From Gordoniibacillus chartarius (GTDB taxonomy: Bacteria; Bacillota; Bacilli; Paenibacillales; NBRC-103111), in assembly GCF_042432825.1 (NCBI RefSeq), contig NZ_JBHLWN010000008.1, forward strand, positions 1 to 64,000: a stretch of 64,000 nt of DNA. The letters run 5' to 3'. Shown here piece after piece: positions 24,502 through 33,478 of the stretch. Below the pieces are notes generated by a model that was given only the letters and a program-made list of their open reading frames with translations, did no database searches and was not told the origin of the DNA. Both the position numbers and the translations under genes were made by a program. How positions within the stretch are numbered: the first letter of the stretch is position 1; each line of letters starts with the position of its first letter.

Positions 24502-25824
24502 TCAGCCCCCGGGCCGCCCCCGCAGCCGGACAAAATCCTCATACGTCCGCACGCCCGGCACCGGCTTCGTAACCTTCCATGGCCAATATTTCGCCGCATG
24601 CGATGTGTTGAATATGACGACGGTCTCGCCCGGTCTCAGCCAGCCTTGCTCGTGCAGCTGCACGAGACCCGCCCACGCTGCGGCGCCCTCCGGCGAAGCG
24701 GACAGGCCGTGCCGCGCCAGCCGCCCGGCGGCTTCCCGAATGTCGGCGGCGGACACCGCCACGGCCGTACCGCCCGTAGTACGCAATATATCTAGCAGCA
24801 GCTGCAAGTCCGGCGGCTTCGGCACGCGCAGTCCGGTCGGCTGCGACGTCACGGCAGGCTTGCCGGGAGCAGCCTCACCCGGCCGAAGCGCCGCAGCCCT
24901 GCCGACATCCGGTGGCGAGTCAGCGGCGCACCGGTCTCTCTTCGGCATCTCCGCCTCCGCTTCCGGCATTCCGGCCCCCGCTTCGCTTGACATGCCGTGA
25001 ACAACCGGCTCACAGCCGATCTCCTGCACGGAGACGAACCGCGGCAGTTCGCCCTGCACCCAGCCCAGCGCTTTGAGCTGCTCGAACGCCCGCCACAGCC
25101 CGATAACACCGGAGCCTCCGCCGGTCGGGTACACGATCACGTCCGGCAGCACCCAGCCCAGCTGTTCGGCCGCCTCCAGGCCCATCGTCTTCTTCCCTTC
25201 CGCGCGACCCGGCTCCTTCAAGGTGCCGACATGAAACCAGCCTTGCTCCTGCACGCCCTCGCTAATGATTGCACCTGCATCCTGGATCAAGCCATCCACC
25301 AGATACGTATGCGCTCCGTACAGCAGGCACTCTTCGAGGATGAGTCCGGGACAATCGCGCGGCACGAATACATGCGCTTCCATCCCGCATCTTGCCGCAT
25401 AAGCGGCAAGCGCGGTGGCCGCGTTCCCGTTGGAATTGACCGCAACCCTCCGCACGCCGCGCTCATGCAGCAGCGTCACCGCCGCCGAGAAGCCGCGCGC
25501 TTTAAAGCTGCCTGTCGGATTCAGCTCCTCCCGCTTGCTGTACAGTCCGCCCAGGCCCAGCTCCCGCTCCAGGCTCTTCAGCCTCAGGAGCGGCGTTCCG
25601 CCCTCCCCGAGCGTGACGATCTTGAACGGATCCCGAACCGGCAGAAGCTCGCGATACCGCCACATCGTCCAAGCTCTTGACAGCAGATCCTCCCGCCGCA
25701 ATCCGGCACCGATCCGCTCGATATCGTACTCCACAAGCAGTGTGCCTCCACAATCGCACCTGCCGATTGTCTCAAACGGCCGGGAGCACCCGCAGCGGGA
25801 GCAACGCAGCACATAAGCCTCCAT
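24502..25824 (-). CDS. thrC: threonine synthase-like PLP enzyme
   Basis: A 440-residue fold-type II PLP enzyme. An N-terminal zinc-ribbon-like start (LRCSRCGC...CDCGG) precedes the catalytic core: LGEGGTPL, NPTGSFKARG with the PLP lysine, NSNGNAATALAAYAARCG and the phosphate-binding YPTGGGSG. Family members convert O-phosphohomoserine to threonine. The usual 'SFKDRG' is SFKARG here, as in some ThrC-like proteins. Residues about 285-330 are a low-complexity Ala/Pro/Glu/Gly insert, absent from the family core. It is single, without hom or thrB beside it, so it could be a paralogue with another beta-replacement substrate. Confidence 0.8.
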   Translation of the reverse strand: MEAYVLRCSRCGCSRPFETIGRCDCGGTLLVEYDIERIGAGLRREDLLSRAWTMWRYRELLPVRDPFKIVTLGEGGTPLLRLKSLERELGLGGLYSKREELNPTGSFKARGFSAAVTLLHERGVRRVAVNSNGNAATALAAYAARCGMEAHVFVPRDCPGLILEECLLYGAHTYLVDGLIQDAGAIISEGVQEQGWFHVGTLKEPGRAEGKKTMGLEAAEQLGWVLPDVIVYPTGGGSGVIGLWRAFEQLKALGWVQGELPRFVSVQEIGCEPVVHGMSSEAGAGMPEAEAEMPKRDRCAADSPPDVGRAAALRPGEAAPGKPAVTSQPTGLRVPKPPDLQLLLDILRTTGGTAVAVSAADIREAAGRLARHGLSASPEGAAAWAGLVQLHEQGWLRPGETVVIFNTSHAAKYWPWKVTKPVPGVRTYEDFVRLRGRPGG

Positions 25825-26011
25825 AACGAGCCTCCGTTCCTTCAGAGATTATGCCATTTCGGCAACAAGGCATCTCTTCATTGTATAAGAACCGGAGAGA
25901 ACGGCGACGGCAGCTACCTACACCGCAGGCTCCGATGGGCAGGTGTACGGACCATTTTGCCGTGATGAACGTATCTTGTAGGGGAAAACCCCTGCGTAAA
26001 GGAGACGCACG

Positions 26012-26761
26012 ATGCCGAATACAAGCAAATGGAGCAAATATAAAGCGCTGCGGCGCCATGCCGAGCTTCGTCCGGTACTGCCGGAAACGGAGTGGATGAA
26101 GGAGGCTTCGCTGCGCCGCATGCTGGGCAAGTACCCGAAGGTCGTCATCAAGCCGACGCACAAATGGGGCGGACAAGGGATTTTATTCGTCTCGCGTCTC
26201 GATGACGGCAGCTATGAGGTGCAGACCGATAACAAAACGAAGAAGCTGAGTACGCTGCAGGCGACGTACGCCTATATCAACAAGGTCAAGCTCTCGCCCT
26301 GGTATATTGTTCAGCAGTACATTCCGCTCGCCACCGTCGATAAGCGGCCTTTCGACATCCGCGTGATGGTGCAGCGCCGGCACGGCGGCGGGAGCTGGAC
26401 CGTCACCGGCAAGCTGGCCAAAATCGCCGGCAGCGGCTATCAAGTGACCAATGCGAGGCGCAGCCGCGGCACGGTCGCCACGGTCAAGTCGGCCTTCGGC
26501 CGTTCTTCCGTCAACGATACCGTATCGTTCGAACACCTCGAGAAGGAGCTCGATGATTACGCGCTTCGGATCGCCCGCAAGCTGCAGCTTGCTTACCCCG
26601 GCATTCGTACGATGGGACTCGATATGGGGATCGGCACGGACGGAGGCGTGTGGCTGATTGAGGCGAATTTTACCCCTATGCTCGGCCTGTTCCGCCAGTT
26701 GAAGGACCGCCGCATGTACCGCACCATCATGGCCTTTCAAACGAGTAAAGCCACTCCGTAA
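26012..26761 (+). CDS. YheC/YheD-family ATP-grasp spore-coat-associated protein
   Basis: A 249-residue ATP-grasp protein. Motifs: VVIKPTHKWGGQGILFVSR (nucleotide-binding lysine and Gly loop), YIVQQYIPLATVDKRPFDIRV (hinge) and the metal-binding GLDMGIGTDGGVWLIEANFTP. YheC/YheD proteins are endospore coat-associated; their ligase substrate is not known. It is shorter than most (about 350-450 residues), lacking the N-terminal domain. AAAGGAG is 8 nt before ATG 26012. A hairpin formed across the stop codon follows (26749-26772). Confidence 0.88.
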   Translation: MPNTSKWSKYKALRRHAELRPVLPETEWMKEASLRRMLGKYPKVVIKPTHKWGGQGILFVSRLDDGSYEVQTDNKTKKLSTLQATYAYINKVKLSPWYIVQQYIPLATVDKRPFDIRVMVQRRHGGGSWTVTGKLAKIAGSGYQVTNARRSRGTVATVKSAFGRSSVNDTVSFEHLEKELDDYALRIARKLQLAYPGIRTMGLDMGIGTDGGVWLIEANFTPMLGLFRQLKDRRMYRTIMAFQTSKATP

Positions 26762-26772
26762 CCGGAGTGGCT
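26749..26772 (+). terminator. hairpin across the stop codon of the YheC/D gene
   Basis: AGCCACTCCG-taac-CGGAGTGGCT is a perfect 10-bp stem with the TAA stop in the loop. No U-tract follows, so termination may be inefficient; it could instead protect the 3' end. Confidence 0.45.
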
Positions 26773-26862
26773 GGATTGCTTCGCATCCGTTCCCGCTTGC
26801 CGCCGGCTTGTTCGATTCGCCGGGGGTGCATGGAGATTTCCGCTTCCTCAAGCGGCTTTGTC

Positions 26863-27045
26863 TTACCGCTGCTCCCGGACGAACGCAATGAAGCTCCTTG
26901 CCTCGTCGAGACTAAGCTCCCTGCCTTCGTAAGTGAGGACAAATCGCCGCAGCAGCTCGTCATCCTGCCTATTCAGCTCCAGAATAAACTCCATTGCCGC
27001 CGCATTCACCGTCTGTTCCGTCTCTCCGTCATCCAACCGAATCAT
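26863..27045 (-). CDS. small protein of unknown function next to Spo0E-like gene
   Basis: A 60-residue acidic protein (MIRLDDGETEQTVNAAAMEF ... RRFVLTYEGRELSLDEARSF). GAAAGGAGGAGG ends 3-5 nt before ATG 27045, a very strong ribosome site. It overlaps the end of the Spo0E-like gene by 17 nt, so it is co-translated with it. No domain recognised. The tail 'LSLDEARSFIAFVREQR' is probably helical; a partner or regulator of the phosphatase is a possible role, from position alone. Confidence 0.7.
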   Translation of the reverse strand: MIRLDDGETEQTVNAAAMEFILELNRQDDELLRRFVLTYEGRELSLDEARSFIAFVREQR

Positions 27046-27307
27046 TGTCCTCCTCCTTTCGCCTCGCCCCGCCATGTTGGGCTCGACGCCCCTCCGGCGA
27101 CAGCTTCGCCAGCAAATACAATTGGTCAACACCTTTCGCCGAAGACAGCTGAACGAGCCGTTGAAACCGATTCAGCTTCTCGTCGAGCTTCGTGCTCGCT
27201 TTCACGACAGCGGGGTCGCATAGGCTGTTCAGCTGATCCGACCGGTCATGCATATTCTTGCGAAGACTCCCGATTTCTTCAATGATGATCTCGACTAATA
27301 GAACCAT
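27029..27307 (-). CDS. Spo0E-like aspartyl-phosphate phosphatase
   Basis: A 92-residue protein whose first 60 residues match Spo0E-family phosphatases: a first helix (EIGSLRKNMHD), then VVKASTKLDEKLNRFQRL, which carries the S-x-x-x-D signature (STKLD). Family members dephosphorylate Spo0A~P (Spo0E, YisI, YnzD) and so delay sporulation. The second half is a longer basic tail than usual. ATG 27307 sits 7 nt after GAGGAGG, better than the ATG two codons upstream. A perfect Spo0A box lies about 140 nt upstream (27449-27455), suggesting feedback from its own target. Confidence 0.78.
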   Translation of the reverse strand: MVLLVEIIIEEIGSLRKNMHDRSDQLNSLCDPAVVKASTKLDEKLNRFQRLVQLSSAKGVDQLYLLAKLSPEGRRAQHGGARRKEEDNDSVG

Positions 27308-27448
27308 CCCCATGCCTCCTCAAAGCTGAAGCGTAGTGGTTGATTGGAGCCGCCAGAAACTGTGGATATTGGATAGGATCACCGAGATACTTAACAATAT
27401 GTGTAACTTCTGCTTGTCTACACTATAACTCTATGAAAGCAGAAAGTT

Positions 27449-27455
27449 TGTCGAA
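27449..27455 (+). promoter_or_regulatory. Spo0A box upstream of the Spo0E-like gene
   Basis: TGTCGAA on the plus strand matches the 0A-box consensus exactly. It lies in the gap 27308-27636 (329 nt), which also holds an 8-bp inverted repeat TACACTAT / ATAGTGTA (about 27419-27472) around the box and no gene. No matching -10/-35 pair was clear, so the box may repress or activate. Confidence 0.45.
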
Positions 27456-27636
27456 TTTTCTTGATAGTGTAAAATATTTTTTCCGCCGCCGCAGCATAAA
27501 TCAAAAGCCCTCCCAACAGTATCCCGTTAGAAGAGCCCTCATCCTCATCGATATTTTCCTGGACATTCACAGCCCGGAATCAATTCCGGTCTTAAGATCA
27601 GTAAGCCGCAGCAAGGATGTGCATCCCGGGAATGTT

Positions 27637-28320
27637 CTAGCCGGCCAGCCAGCTAATGCACTGCCGCAGCAGCCCGAGCTGCTCCGGATGGAGAAGTCCG
27701 TCCCGCAGGTGAGCCGGGGTCAGGCAGCAGACGCGGCCTTTGCCGAAGCTGTGCGACCAGCCGGCAATCGACTCGCCGTCAACCGAGCGGGAGCGAAGGA
27801 ATACGTTCGTCCGCTCCGTATCGCAATGCACAAAATAATGCTCGTCAACGATAGCGAACTGCACGCGCCTATTCCCGTCCTCCGCACGCTCCCTGCACTC
27901 CGCACCGCCGGCGGCAGTGTCCCCCGGATATCCGCCCACGTAGGTAACTGTCTGATGCTCGCTGGGATGATACTTGAAGTAGCCCCGCAGCATTTGGACG
28001 TATGCCCCCTCAACCGCATAGGAAGCAAGTCCGGAATGCCAGGCAAGCCAGCCGCCTCCGCTCTCCACATAGCTCACAATGCGCGCCGCGAGGTCCGCCG
28101 ACATCCAGAGCCGGTCCGGCGCATCCTGCGGCTGAATACGGTCTTCCTTGAAGAGAAGAACGGCTTCCGGATTTTCGCTTAGTTTTCCCGTCAGCTGCTC
28201 TACCGTCGCATATTCGACCTGCCACCGCACGTCCTGCTCCCGCTGAGCCGCCTCGAGCGATTCCTTAATCAACGCCGCGTCGTGATAATAGTCGCCTACA
28301 ACCGCTACAATCCGCTTCAT
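27637..28320 (-). CDS. ThuA-like (class I glutamine amidotransferase-fold) protein
   Basis: A 227-residue cytoplasmic protein of the ThuA type: start IVAVVGDYYHDA, middle 'RIVSYVESGGGWLAWHSGLASY', the family's G-G-x-x-x-x-H core, then 'EHYFVHCDTERTNVFLRSRS' and 'GWSHSFGKGRVCCLTPAH'. ThuA-family proteins act in trehalose/keto-sugar use, but many of this size are uncharacterised. Start ATG 28320 follows GGGAGG by 7 nt; a 12-codon extension is rejected. No sugar genes are adjacent. Confidence 0.82.
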   Translation of the reverse strand: MKRIVAVVGDYYHDAALIKESLEAAQREQDVRWQVEYATVEQLTGKLSENPEAVLLFKEDRIQPQDAPDRLWMSADLAARIVSYVESGGGWLAWHSGLASYAVEGAYVQMLRGYFKYHPSEHQTVTYVGGYPGDTAAGGAECRERAEDGNRRVQFAIVDEHYFVHCDTERTNVFLRSRSVDGESIAGWSHSFGKGRVCCLTPAHLRDGLLHPEQLGLLRQCISWLAG

Positions 28321-28357
28321 CCATATCCCTCCCGCTTCTCCTTTATGAAATAGCAAC

Positions 28358-28387
28358 GTCCGCCCAATGCTTCAAGCATAGGCGGAC
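28358..28387 (-). terminator. hairpin after the five-helix membrane protein gene
   Basis: GTCCGCC-c-AATGCTT / AAGCAT-a-GGCGGAC forms a long stem between the membrane-protein stop (28406) and the ThuA-like start. Minus-strand tail GTTGCTATTTC is only moderately U-rich. Confidence 0.5.
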
Positions 28388-28405
28388 ATTAGCGTAAGCC
28401 ATTCC

Positions 28406-28915
28406 TTAAGCGTTCCTGCTGCTTCCGGTGCGGAAGAAGAGCAGCACGCCCGCAGCGATCAGCACGACAGCGATAATCGGCTGGCCGGCGGACAGCCCGT
28501 TCCAAAGCGCCCCCAGCGAGAATAAGGCGAAGAACAGCAGCGATAAGACGAGCAAAATATTAATCGGGATCAACAGCCAGCGGTTGCGCCCGCCAAACCA
28601 GTAGAGCTCGAATAGGCCGACCGACACGGCAAACAGGAAGCCCGGCCACATCACGCTCCACAGATCGAAGAGCATCGCAATCTGGCATACGACCCCCGAT
28701 ACGAGCAAAATCCCGCCCGGTACAAGCAGCCCCGCTCCGCGCCGGCCCGTCATGCCGAAATACAGCCAGTGGAAAAACACCCCAAGCGGCAGGACGAACA
28801 TACTGGGCCAGAACAGGCCGAACAAGGTGCCGACGCTGTACGTCTCGCCTCGAACCGTAAACAAAATAATCCCAAGGGCTATCAGCCCTAATCCCAATAA
28901 CGCGTTTCTATTCAT
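28406..28915 (-). CDS. five-helix membrane protein of unknown function
   Basis: A 169-residue integral membrane protein with about five helices (5-21, 32-52, 62-82, 88-108, 113-135, last one 142-160 weaker). LFWPSMFVLPLGVFFHWLYF resembles the membrane segments of LiaI/LiaF-type and DUF5668-type proteins; similarity is weak. No partner genes. The ribosome site before ATG 28915 is weak (GGCGGTAATGGG). Confidence 0.7.
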   Translation of the reverse strand: MNRNALLGLGLIALGIILFTVRGETYSVGTLFGLFWPSMFVLPLGVFFHWLYFGMTGRRGAGLLVPGGILLVSGVVCQIAMLFDLWSVMWPGFLFAVSVGLFELYWFGGRNRWLLIPINILLVLSLLFFALFSLGALWNGLSAGQPIIAVVLIAAGVLLFFRTGSSRNA

Positions 28916-29059
28916 CGTAATCCCATTACCGCCTTCGCTCCATATTTTTACTCTGCTGAGGTCATCTTACCGCACCGCAGCCGCTTCGTCATCATTCTCA
29001 AGACCGACAAGCACCCCGGCGCTAGTCGGAAAATGCGCAGACCGCCATAGGGAGCACGT

Positions 29060-29440
29060 CTATTCGACGGCAGCAGGACGGTCCGATTGCCGCGTGCGAT
29101 GCCGGACGCCCCATTCGTACATGATGTCAAAAATCGGCTCCAGCGTCTTCCCGTATTCGGTCATCTCGTATTCCACGCGCGGCGGCTTCTCCGGAAATAC
29201 CCGGCGCTCAATCAGGCCGTCCGCTTCCAGCTCTTTGAGCTGCTGCGCCAGCATCTTTTGCGAGATGCCGGGAATGAGCCTGCGAAGTTCGTTATAGCGC
29301 CGTCCTCCTTCATGCAGATGCCATAGGATCAGCATTTTCCACCTTCCGCCGATCGCTTGAATCGTCGTAGTTACGTGGATATAACAGTCAATATCCTCCG
29401 CGTCATACGCCGGGTCGGCTTGCAGCGATTCCAAGAACAT
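29060..29440 (-). CDS. HxlR-family transcription regulator (SDR-linked)
   Basis: A 126-residue winged-helix regulator: DIDCYIHVTTTIQAIGGRWK, RRYNELRRLIPGISQKMLAQ and the wing PPRVEYEMTEYGKTLEPIF. A Cys lies just before the first helix (DIDCYIH), the position of the redox-active cysteine in the HypR/YodB group. Start ATG 29440 follows GGAGG by 8 nt; longer forms have no ribosome site. Divergent from the SDR gene across 242 nt, so it probably controls that enzyme, perhaps in response to electrophiles or oxidants. Confidence 0.9.
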   Translation of the reverse strand: MFLESLQADPAYDAEDIDCYIHVTTTIQAIGGRWKMLILWHLHEGGRRYNELRRLIPGISQKMLAQQLKELEADGLIERRVFPEKPPRVEYEMTEYGKTLEPIFDIMYEWGVRHRTRQSDRPAAVE

Positions 29441-29682
29441 CGGTCGTTCCTCCTCCGCCATTTTGCCGGCTCCACCCGGCACAATCGGCCGCGATCCCTC
29501 GCTGCCGAAACAATTCCATTTTATAACACACACGCACTTTCATACAGCCTTGCCAGCTAACAAAAAAGTAACTATCCGAAAATAAAGTGCCTTCTTGTTC
29601 GATGACATCCGCAGCGGTTATCGTTAGAGCATGAGATCGGAAAACGAATTCCGAATCGGGAATGACAAGGAGGAAGCGGCGA

Positions 29683-30426
29683 ATGGAAACCAAGTTTAAA
29701 GACAAAGCAGTGCTCGTTACGGGCGCCTCCCGCGGGATCGGACGCGCGATTGCAGAAAGCTTTGCGGAACAGGGAGCGAAGGTCGTCATCAATTATTCCA
29801 GCAGCGCCGATATGGCGAAGGAGGCTGCCGCCGCCATCCAAGCCAGCGGCGGAGAGGCCGTCGCCATCAAAGCCGACATCGGCAGCCCTGCCGAAGTGGA
29901 GCGGCTCTTCCGGGACACGCTGGACACGTACGGCCGTCTCGACGTGCTGGTGAACAACGCCGGGATCATGATGACCAAGTCGATCGAAGCGTTTACGGAG
30001 GAAGATTTTGACCGATTGTTTACGATTAATGTGAAAGGGACGTTCTTTGCCTGCCAGCAAGCTGCGCGGCATATGCAGCCGGGGGGACGCATCATCAACT
30101 TCTCCACTTCCGTAGCCGGCTCGATCTTCCCGAATTACAGCCTATATGCCGGATCCAAGGGCGCGGTCGAGCAGTTCACCCGCCAGCTGTCCAAAGAGTT
30201 CGGGCCGAAGGGCATTACGATTAACGCCGTCGCTCCCGGCCCCGTCAATACGGAATTGTTTACGGAAGGGAAGTCGGAGGCTCAAATTCAAGCGATCGTG
30301 AACATGAACGCATTCGGGCGGTTAGGCGAGACGAACGACATCACCGGCACCGTGCTGTTCTTGGCTAGCGAGGAAGCCCGCTGGATTACAGGCCAGACGG
30401 TTCGAGTCAACGGCGGATACGTTTAA
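29683..30426 (+). CDS. short-chain dehydrogenase/reductase (FabG-like)
   Basis: A 247-residue classical SDR. Nucleotide-binding TGASRGIG, NNAG motif, catalytic Ser, Tyr155 and Lys159 in YAGSK, and the C-terminal ITGQTVRVNGGYV. An Arg-free Ser-Ser after the second strand (NYSSSADMAKE) is compatible with NADPH use but is not decisive. FabG-like SDRs reduce keto or aldehyde groups; substrate unknown. ATG 29683 follows AAGGAGG by 8 nt. Regulated, by inference, by the divergent HxlR protein. Confidence 0.9.
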   Translation: METKFKDKAVLVTGASRGIGRAIAESFAEQGAKVVINYSSSADMAKEAAAAIQASGGEAVAIKADIGSPAEVERLFRDTLDTYGRLDVLVNNAGIMMTKSIEAFTEEDFDRLFTINVKGTFFACQQAARHMQPGGRIINFSTSVAGSIFPNYSLYAGSKGAVEQFTRQLSKEFGPKGITINAVAPGPVNTELFTEGKSEAQIQAIVNMNAFGRLGETNDITGTVLFLASEEARWITGQTVRVNGGYV

Positions 30427-30496
30427 TAGACGGGGAGGGGTCCTGGATCGAGCTAATGGGCTCCATTCTGGAGCAGGAACTTCAAAACGGCCAAGC

Positions 30497-30536
30497 AAAT
30501 GGCATGCGATTTGACATCTGAAATCGCATGCCATTT
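30497..30536 (+). terminator. terminator of the SDR gene
   Basis: A perfect 16-bp stem (AAATGGCATGCGATTT / AAATCGCATGCCATTT), 8-nt loop, then TTCTG. It lies 70 nt after the SDR stop. Long A-T ends make it partly bidirectional. Confidence 0.85.
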
Positions 30537-30665
30537 TTCTGTATATCGCTGCACTTTTGCAGGCATTTGCCGCCGATAGCCGGTTAATGAACTCAATACC
30601 TGCACTTTCGCATGAATCCTCCGATCAAATGCGCCTTTCAAATAAAGTCCGTTCCGGCAAAGCAA

Positions 30666-30691
30666 AACGGCCTGCCTCCCGGCAGACCGTT
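30666..30691 (-). terminator. terminator of the U32 peptidase gene
   Basis: Minus-strand AACGGTCTGCC-ggga-GGCAGgCCGTT followed by TTGCTTT, 6 nt after the TAA stop at 30697. Confidence 0.75.
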
Positions 30692-30696
30692 CATTT

Positions 30697-33231
30697 TTAT
30701 TTCACCAGCTGTCCGCGCGTCACGCCGAGCTGGTTCGTCGCTTTCAGCGACTTCCATACCTGTGACCCGCTGACCTCGCCGCGCAGCGCCTTCGAGTACA
30801 ATCCGAGCACCTCAGCAACCTTTTCTTCGGTTTCCTCGAGGAACTCGATCCGATACGACGTCACGCCCAGCTCGAGAAAATGCTGCAGGTACTCCGCCCC
30901 CGACTGCTCGATCGCGTTGTACACCGTGTTGCGGCAGCCTTCGTCGACGCGCACCGGGTGCGACATGCCGATCCGGTCCTGCAGCGACACCCGCTTCTCC
31001 TCGCACGGGCGGCCGCAGTTCGTGTAGTCCGTGCCTTCGCTCAGGAACGTGCAGTACACGCAGTGCTCCGTATGGAACATCGGCAAGTGCTGGTGCAGGA
31101 CGATCTCAAGCTTCGACGTGTCGGTGCGGCGCAGCAAATCGACCATCTGCTGGATGTTGAGGTCGTACGACGGCGTCACGAGCGAGCAGCCGGCGTCCAG
31201 GAACAGCGCCGCCGTCTTATGGTTGGCGATGTTCAGCGAGAAGTCGCCGATCAGCTGCGGGCGCGGTTCTCCCGGGTTCTCGCTGAAATGCTTCATGAAG
31301 AAGTACAGCGCCCCCGTATTGCGAACCAGCACCGCGTCCGGCCCCAGCTTCAGGATGTTGCGGAAATATCCCGTCTCCCCCGGCATATGAATGCGCGGCG
31401 TCACCAATGCGATCTTCTTCCCCGCCGCATGTACGGCTTCGACGGCCGCCGGGAACTGCTTAATAAACTCGAAATCCGCGTAGATCAGGTCGACATCAGG
31501 CGCATGCTTCAGCACGGCCAGCACTTGCTCCAGCGACCGGCACAGCGCGGTCAGCCGCGCCTGCTGACGGCGCTCGCTGACCGGCACGAACGCCGCATTG
31601 TCGCCGGCCTCCGCCGGAACGTCGGCGTAGATGTCGACGTCCCGCTTCACGTACACCGGCGGCTTTTGCCGCTCTTGCTCGAGCAGCTCCACTGCGCGGC
31701 GGCGCAGCGCGTTCAGCTCGCGCATCGGCACGATCAGCTCGCCCTGCAGGTGCACCTCGACGCTGTCCAGCTCGAAGATCGTGCCGCCGAGGCGGCCGAG
31801 CTGCTCCTCGAACAGCGCCGCGTCCATCGGCCGCTTCTCCGCCCGAACGAGGTGCAGCTCGGACTCCACCGTCACCGTATGTCCGCCGGCGACGTCGGTC
31901 CACACGGTGCGCAGCGGCCCGCCTTCCGCACCGAACACCTTCACCCGCACCGGGAACGTGCGGTACGGCTTGTCCGTCTCAAACGTCTGACGGAGACGCT
32001 TGTCGAGGTGCGGATCGTTCGTCTTCCACACCCGATCCCCAACGCGGACGCGGCTGAGATCGACGTCGTTCCGTCCCGGAACGAGCTCGATGATGCCGCC
32101 CTCCGCTTCACCCTCGAGCTTCTGCCCGCGGCGGCGCAAATCGTACACGCGGCCGCCCTCTTCCTTCTTCGTCGGGTCGCCCGCGTCGAACACGATGCCG
32201 TCGCCGCGCTTCACCGGCGCTTCCAGCTCCACGACGGCCGCATCCTTCAGCACCTGCTTCACGCGGCCGAGAAACACGCCCCGGCTCTTCGGGAACGTTC
32301 CTTCAACCAGCTTCTTATTATTGGTCCCCTTCAAGAAGCCGTGCGTGAACCCGCGCGAGAAGCTCTGCTGCAGCTCGCGCATCTCCGCCTCGCTCGGCCC
32401 CTCGCTCGAACCCGCAAAATACCGGTCAATCGCCGCCCGGTACTTGCTGACGACGTTGGCCACATACTCCGGGCTTTTCAAACGGCCCTCGATTTTGAAC
32501 GACGTAACGCCCGCCTCGATCAGCTCCGGCACCAGCTCCACAGCCGCTAGATCCTTCGGCGACAGCAAATACGCCACGTCGCCCATCGGCTTCTGCACCC
32601 CGTCGACCATCAGATCGTACGGCAGGCGGCACGCCTGCGCGCACTCGCCGCGGTTCGCCGACCGGCCGCCCCACATTTCGCTCGTCAGACACTGGCCTGA
32701 ATACGACACGCACAGCGCGCCGTGCACGAACACTTCCATCGGCAGCTTCGCCTGATCCCCGATCTGCTTGATCTGCTTCAGGTTGTTTTCGCGACCCAGC
32801 ACGACCCGCTCGATATCGAACGGCTTCGTGAACTCAACTGCCTCCGGCGACGTAATTGTCATCTGCGTCGAGCCGTGGATCGGGAAATCGGGAGAGATTT
32901 CGCGAATCATTTTCACAAGTCCGAGATCCTGCACGATGACCGCATCCACCCCGGCGTCGATGCAAGCCTCGATCAGCTGCCGCGCATCGTCCAGCTCCTC
33001 CTCGAACACGAGAATGTTAAAGGTCAGGAACCCTTTAACCCCATACATATGAAGGAACGACATAATGTCCGCCAGCTCGTCCATCTTGAAATTGTGGGCG
33101 CGCGCCCGGGCGTTGAACTTCTCCACCCCGAAAAATACCGCATTCGCCCCGTTCGCCACCGCCGCCCGCAGGCAGTCCCAATCGCCCGCCGGCGCCAGCA
33201 GCTCTATATCTTCTCTGCGCAATTTGCTCAT
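30697..33231 (-). CDS. U32-family peptidase-like protein (RlhA/YhbU type)
   Basis: An 844-residue cytoplasmic protein. The N-terminal U32 domain (about 1-330) starts IELLAPAGDWDCLRAAVANG, has SYSGQCLTSEMWGGRSANRG with the cysteine cluster (C-x6-C ... C-x3-C, about residues 173-200) expected to bind an Fe-S cluster, and 'SFKIEGRLKSPEYVANVV'. A DUF3656-like middle and a second C-terminal half with another Cys cluster (HTEHCVYCTFLSEGTDYTNC) follow. Members with this long layout include E. coli RlhA, which hydroxylates C2501 of 23S rRNA; peptidase activity is doubtful for them. A role in tRNA/rRNA modification is likely but not proved. Single gene. Confidence 0.9.
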   Translation of the reverse strand: MSKLRREDIELLAPAGDWDCLRAAVANGANAVFFGVEKFNARARAHNFKMDELADIMSFLHMYGVKGFLTFNILVFEEELDDARQLIEACIDAGVDAVIVQDLGLVKMIREISPDFPIHGSTQMTITSPEAVEFTKPFDIERVVLGRENNLKQIKQIGDQAKLPMEVFVHGALCVSYSGQCLTSEMWGGRSANRGECAQACRLPYDLMVDGVQKPMGDVAYLLSPKDLAAVELVPELIEAGVTSFKIEGRLKSPEYVANVVSKYRAAIDRYFAGSSEGPSEAEMRELQQSFSRGFTHGFLKGTNNKKLVEGTFPKSRGVFLGRVKQVLKDAAVVELEAPVKRGDGIVFDAGDPTKKEEGGRVYDLRRRGQKLEGEAEGGIIELVPGRNDVDLSRVRVGDRVWKTNDPHLDKRLRQTFETDKPYRTFPVRVKVFGAEGGPLRTVWTDVAGGHTVTVESELHLVRAEKRPMDAALFEEQLGRLGGTIFELDSVEVHLQGELIVPMRELNALRRRAVELLEQERQKPPVYVKRDVDIYADVPAEAGDNAAFVPVSERRQQARLTALCRSLEQVLAVLKHAPDVDLIYADFEFIKQFPAAVEAVHAAGKKIALVTPRIHMPGETGYFRNILKLGPDAVLVRNTGALYFFMKHFSENPGEPRPQLIGDFSLNIANHKTAALFLDAGCSLVTPSYDLNIQQMVDLLRRTDTSKLEIVLHQHLPMFHTEHCVYCTFLSEGTDYTNCGRPCEEKRVSLQDRIGMSHPVRVDEGCRNTVYNAIEQSGAEYLQHFLELGVTSYRIEFLEETEEKVAEVLGLYSKALRGEVSGSQVWKSLKATNQLGVTRGQLVK

Positions 33232-33478
33232 CGCTTAAGTTCCCTTCTATATGAAAAACAAAAATCGCCGCTGAACCAGCGGACTCCTTCTAAGTGTACC
33301 GCCCGTCCGGGCTTGTTGCAACTGGCGGGAGAGGCTGACGGTACTATTTTCACCAATTAGGCTGAGGACATTCTAAATTTGCGCAATTAAATTCCTTGAC
33401 GGGAATATTCCTATTATGGTATATTCAAAATGCAAAGAGCGGCACGATCGCGAATCGCTTACGAAGGAATGGATGCCT

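Noticed and set aside
30880..32550. 556-codon plus-strand frame opposite the U32 peptidase gene
   Set aside because: Composition is Arg/Leu/Val/His-rich without domain, with no ribosome site; it is the GC-driven shadow of a well-supported gene.
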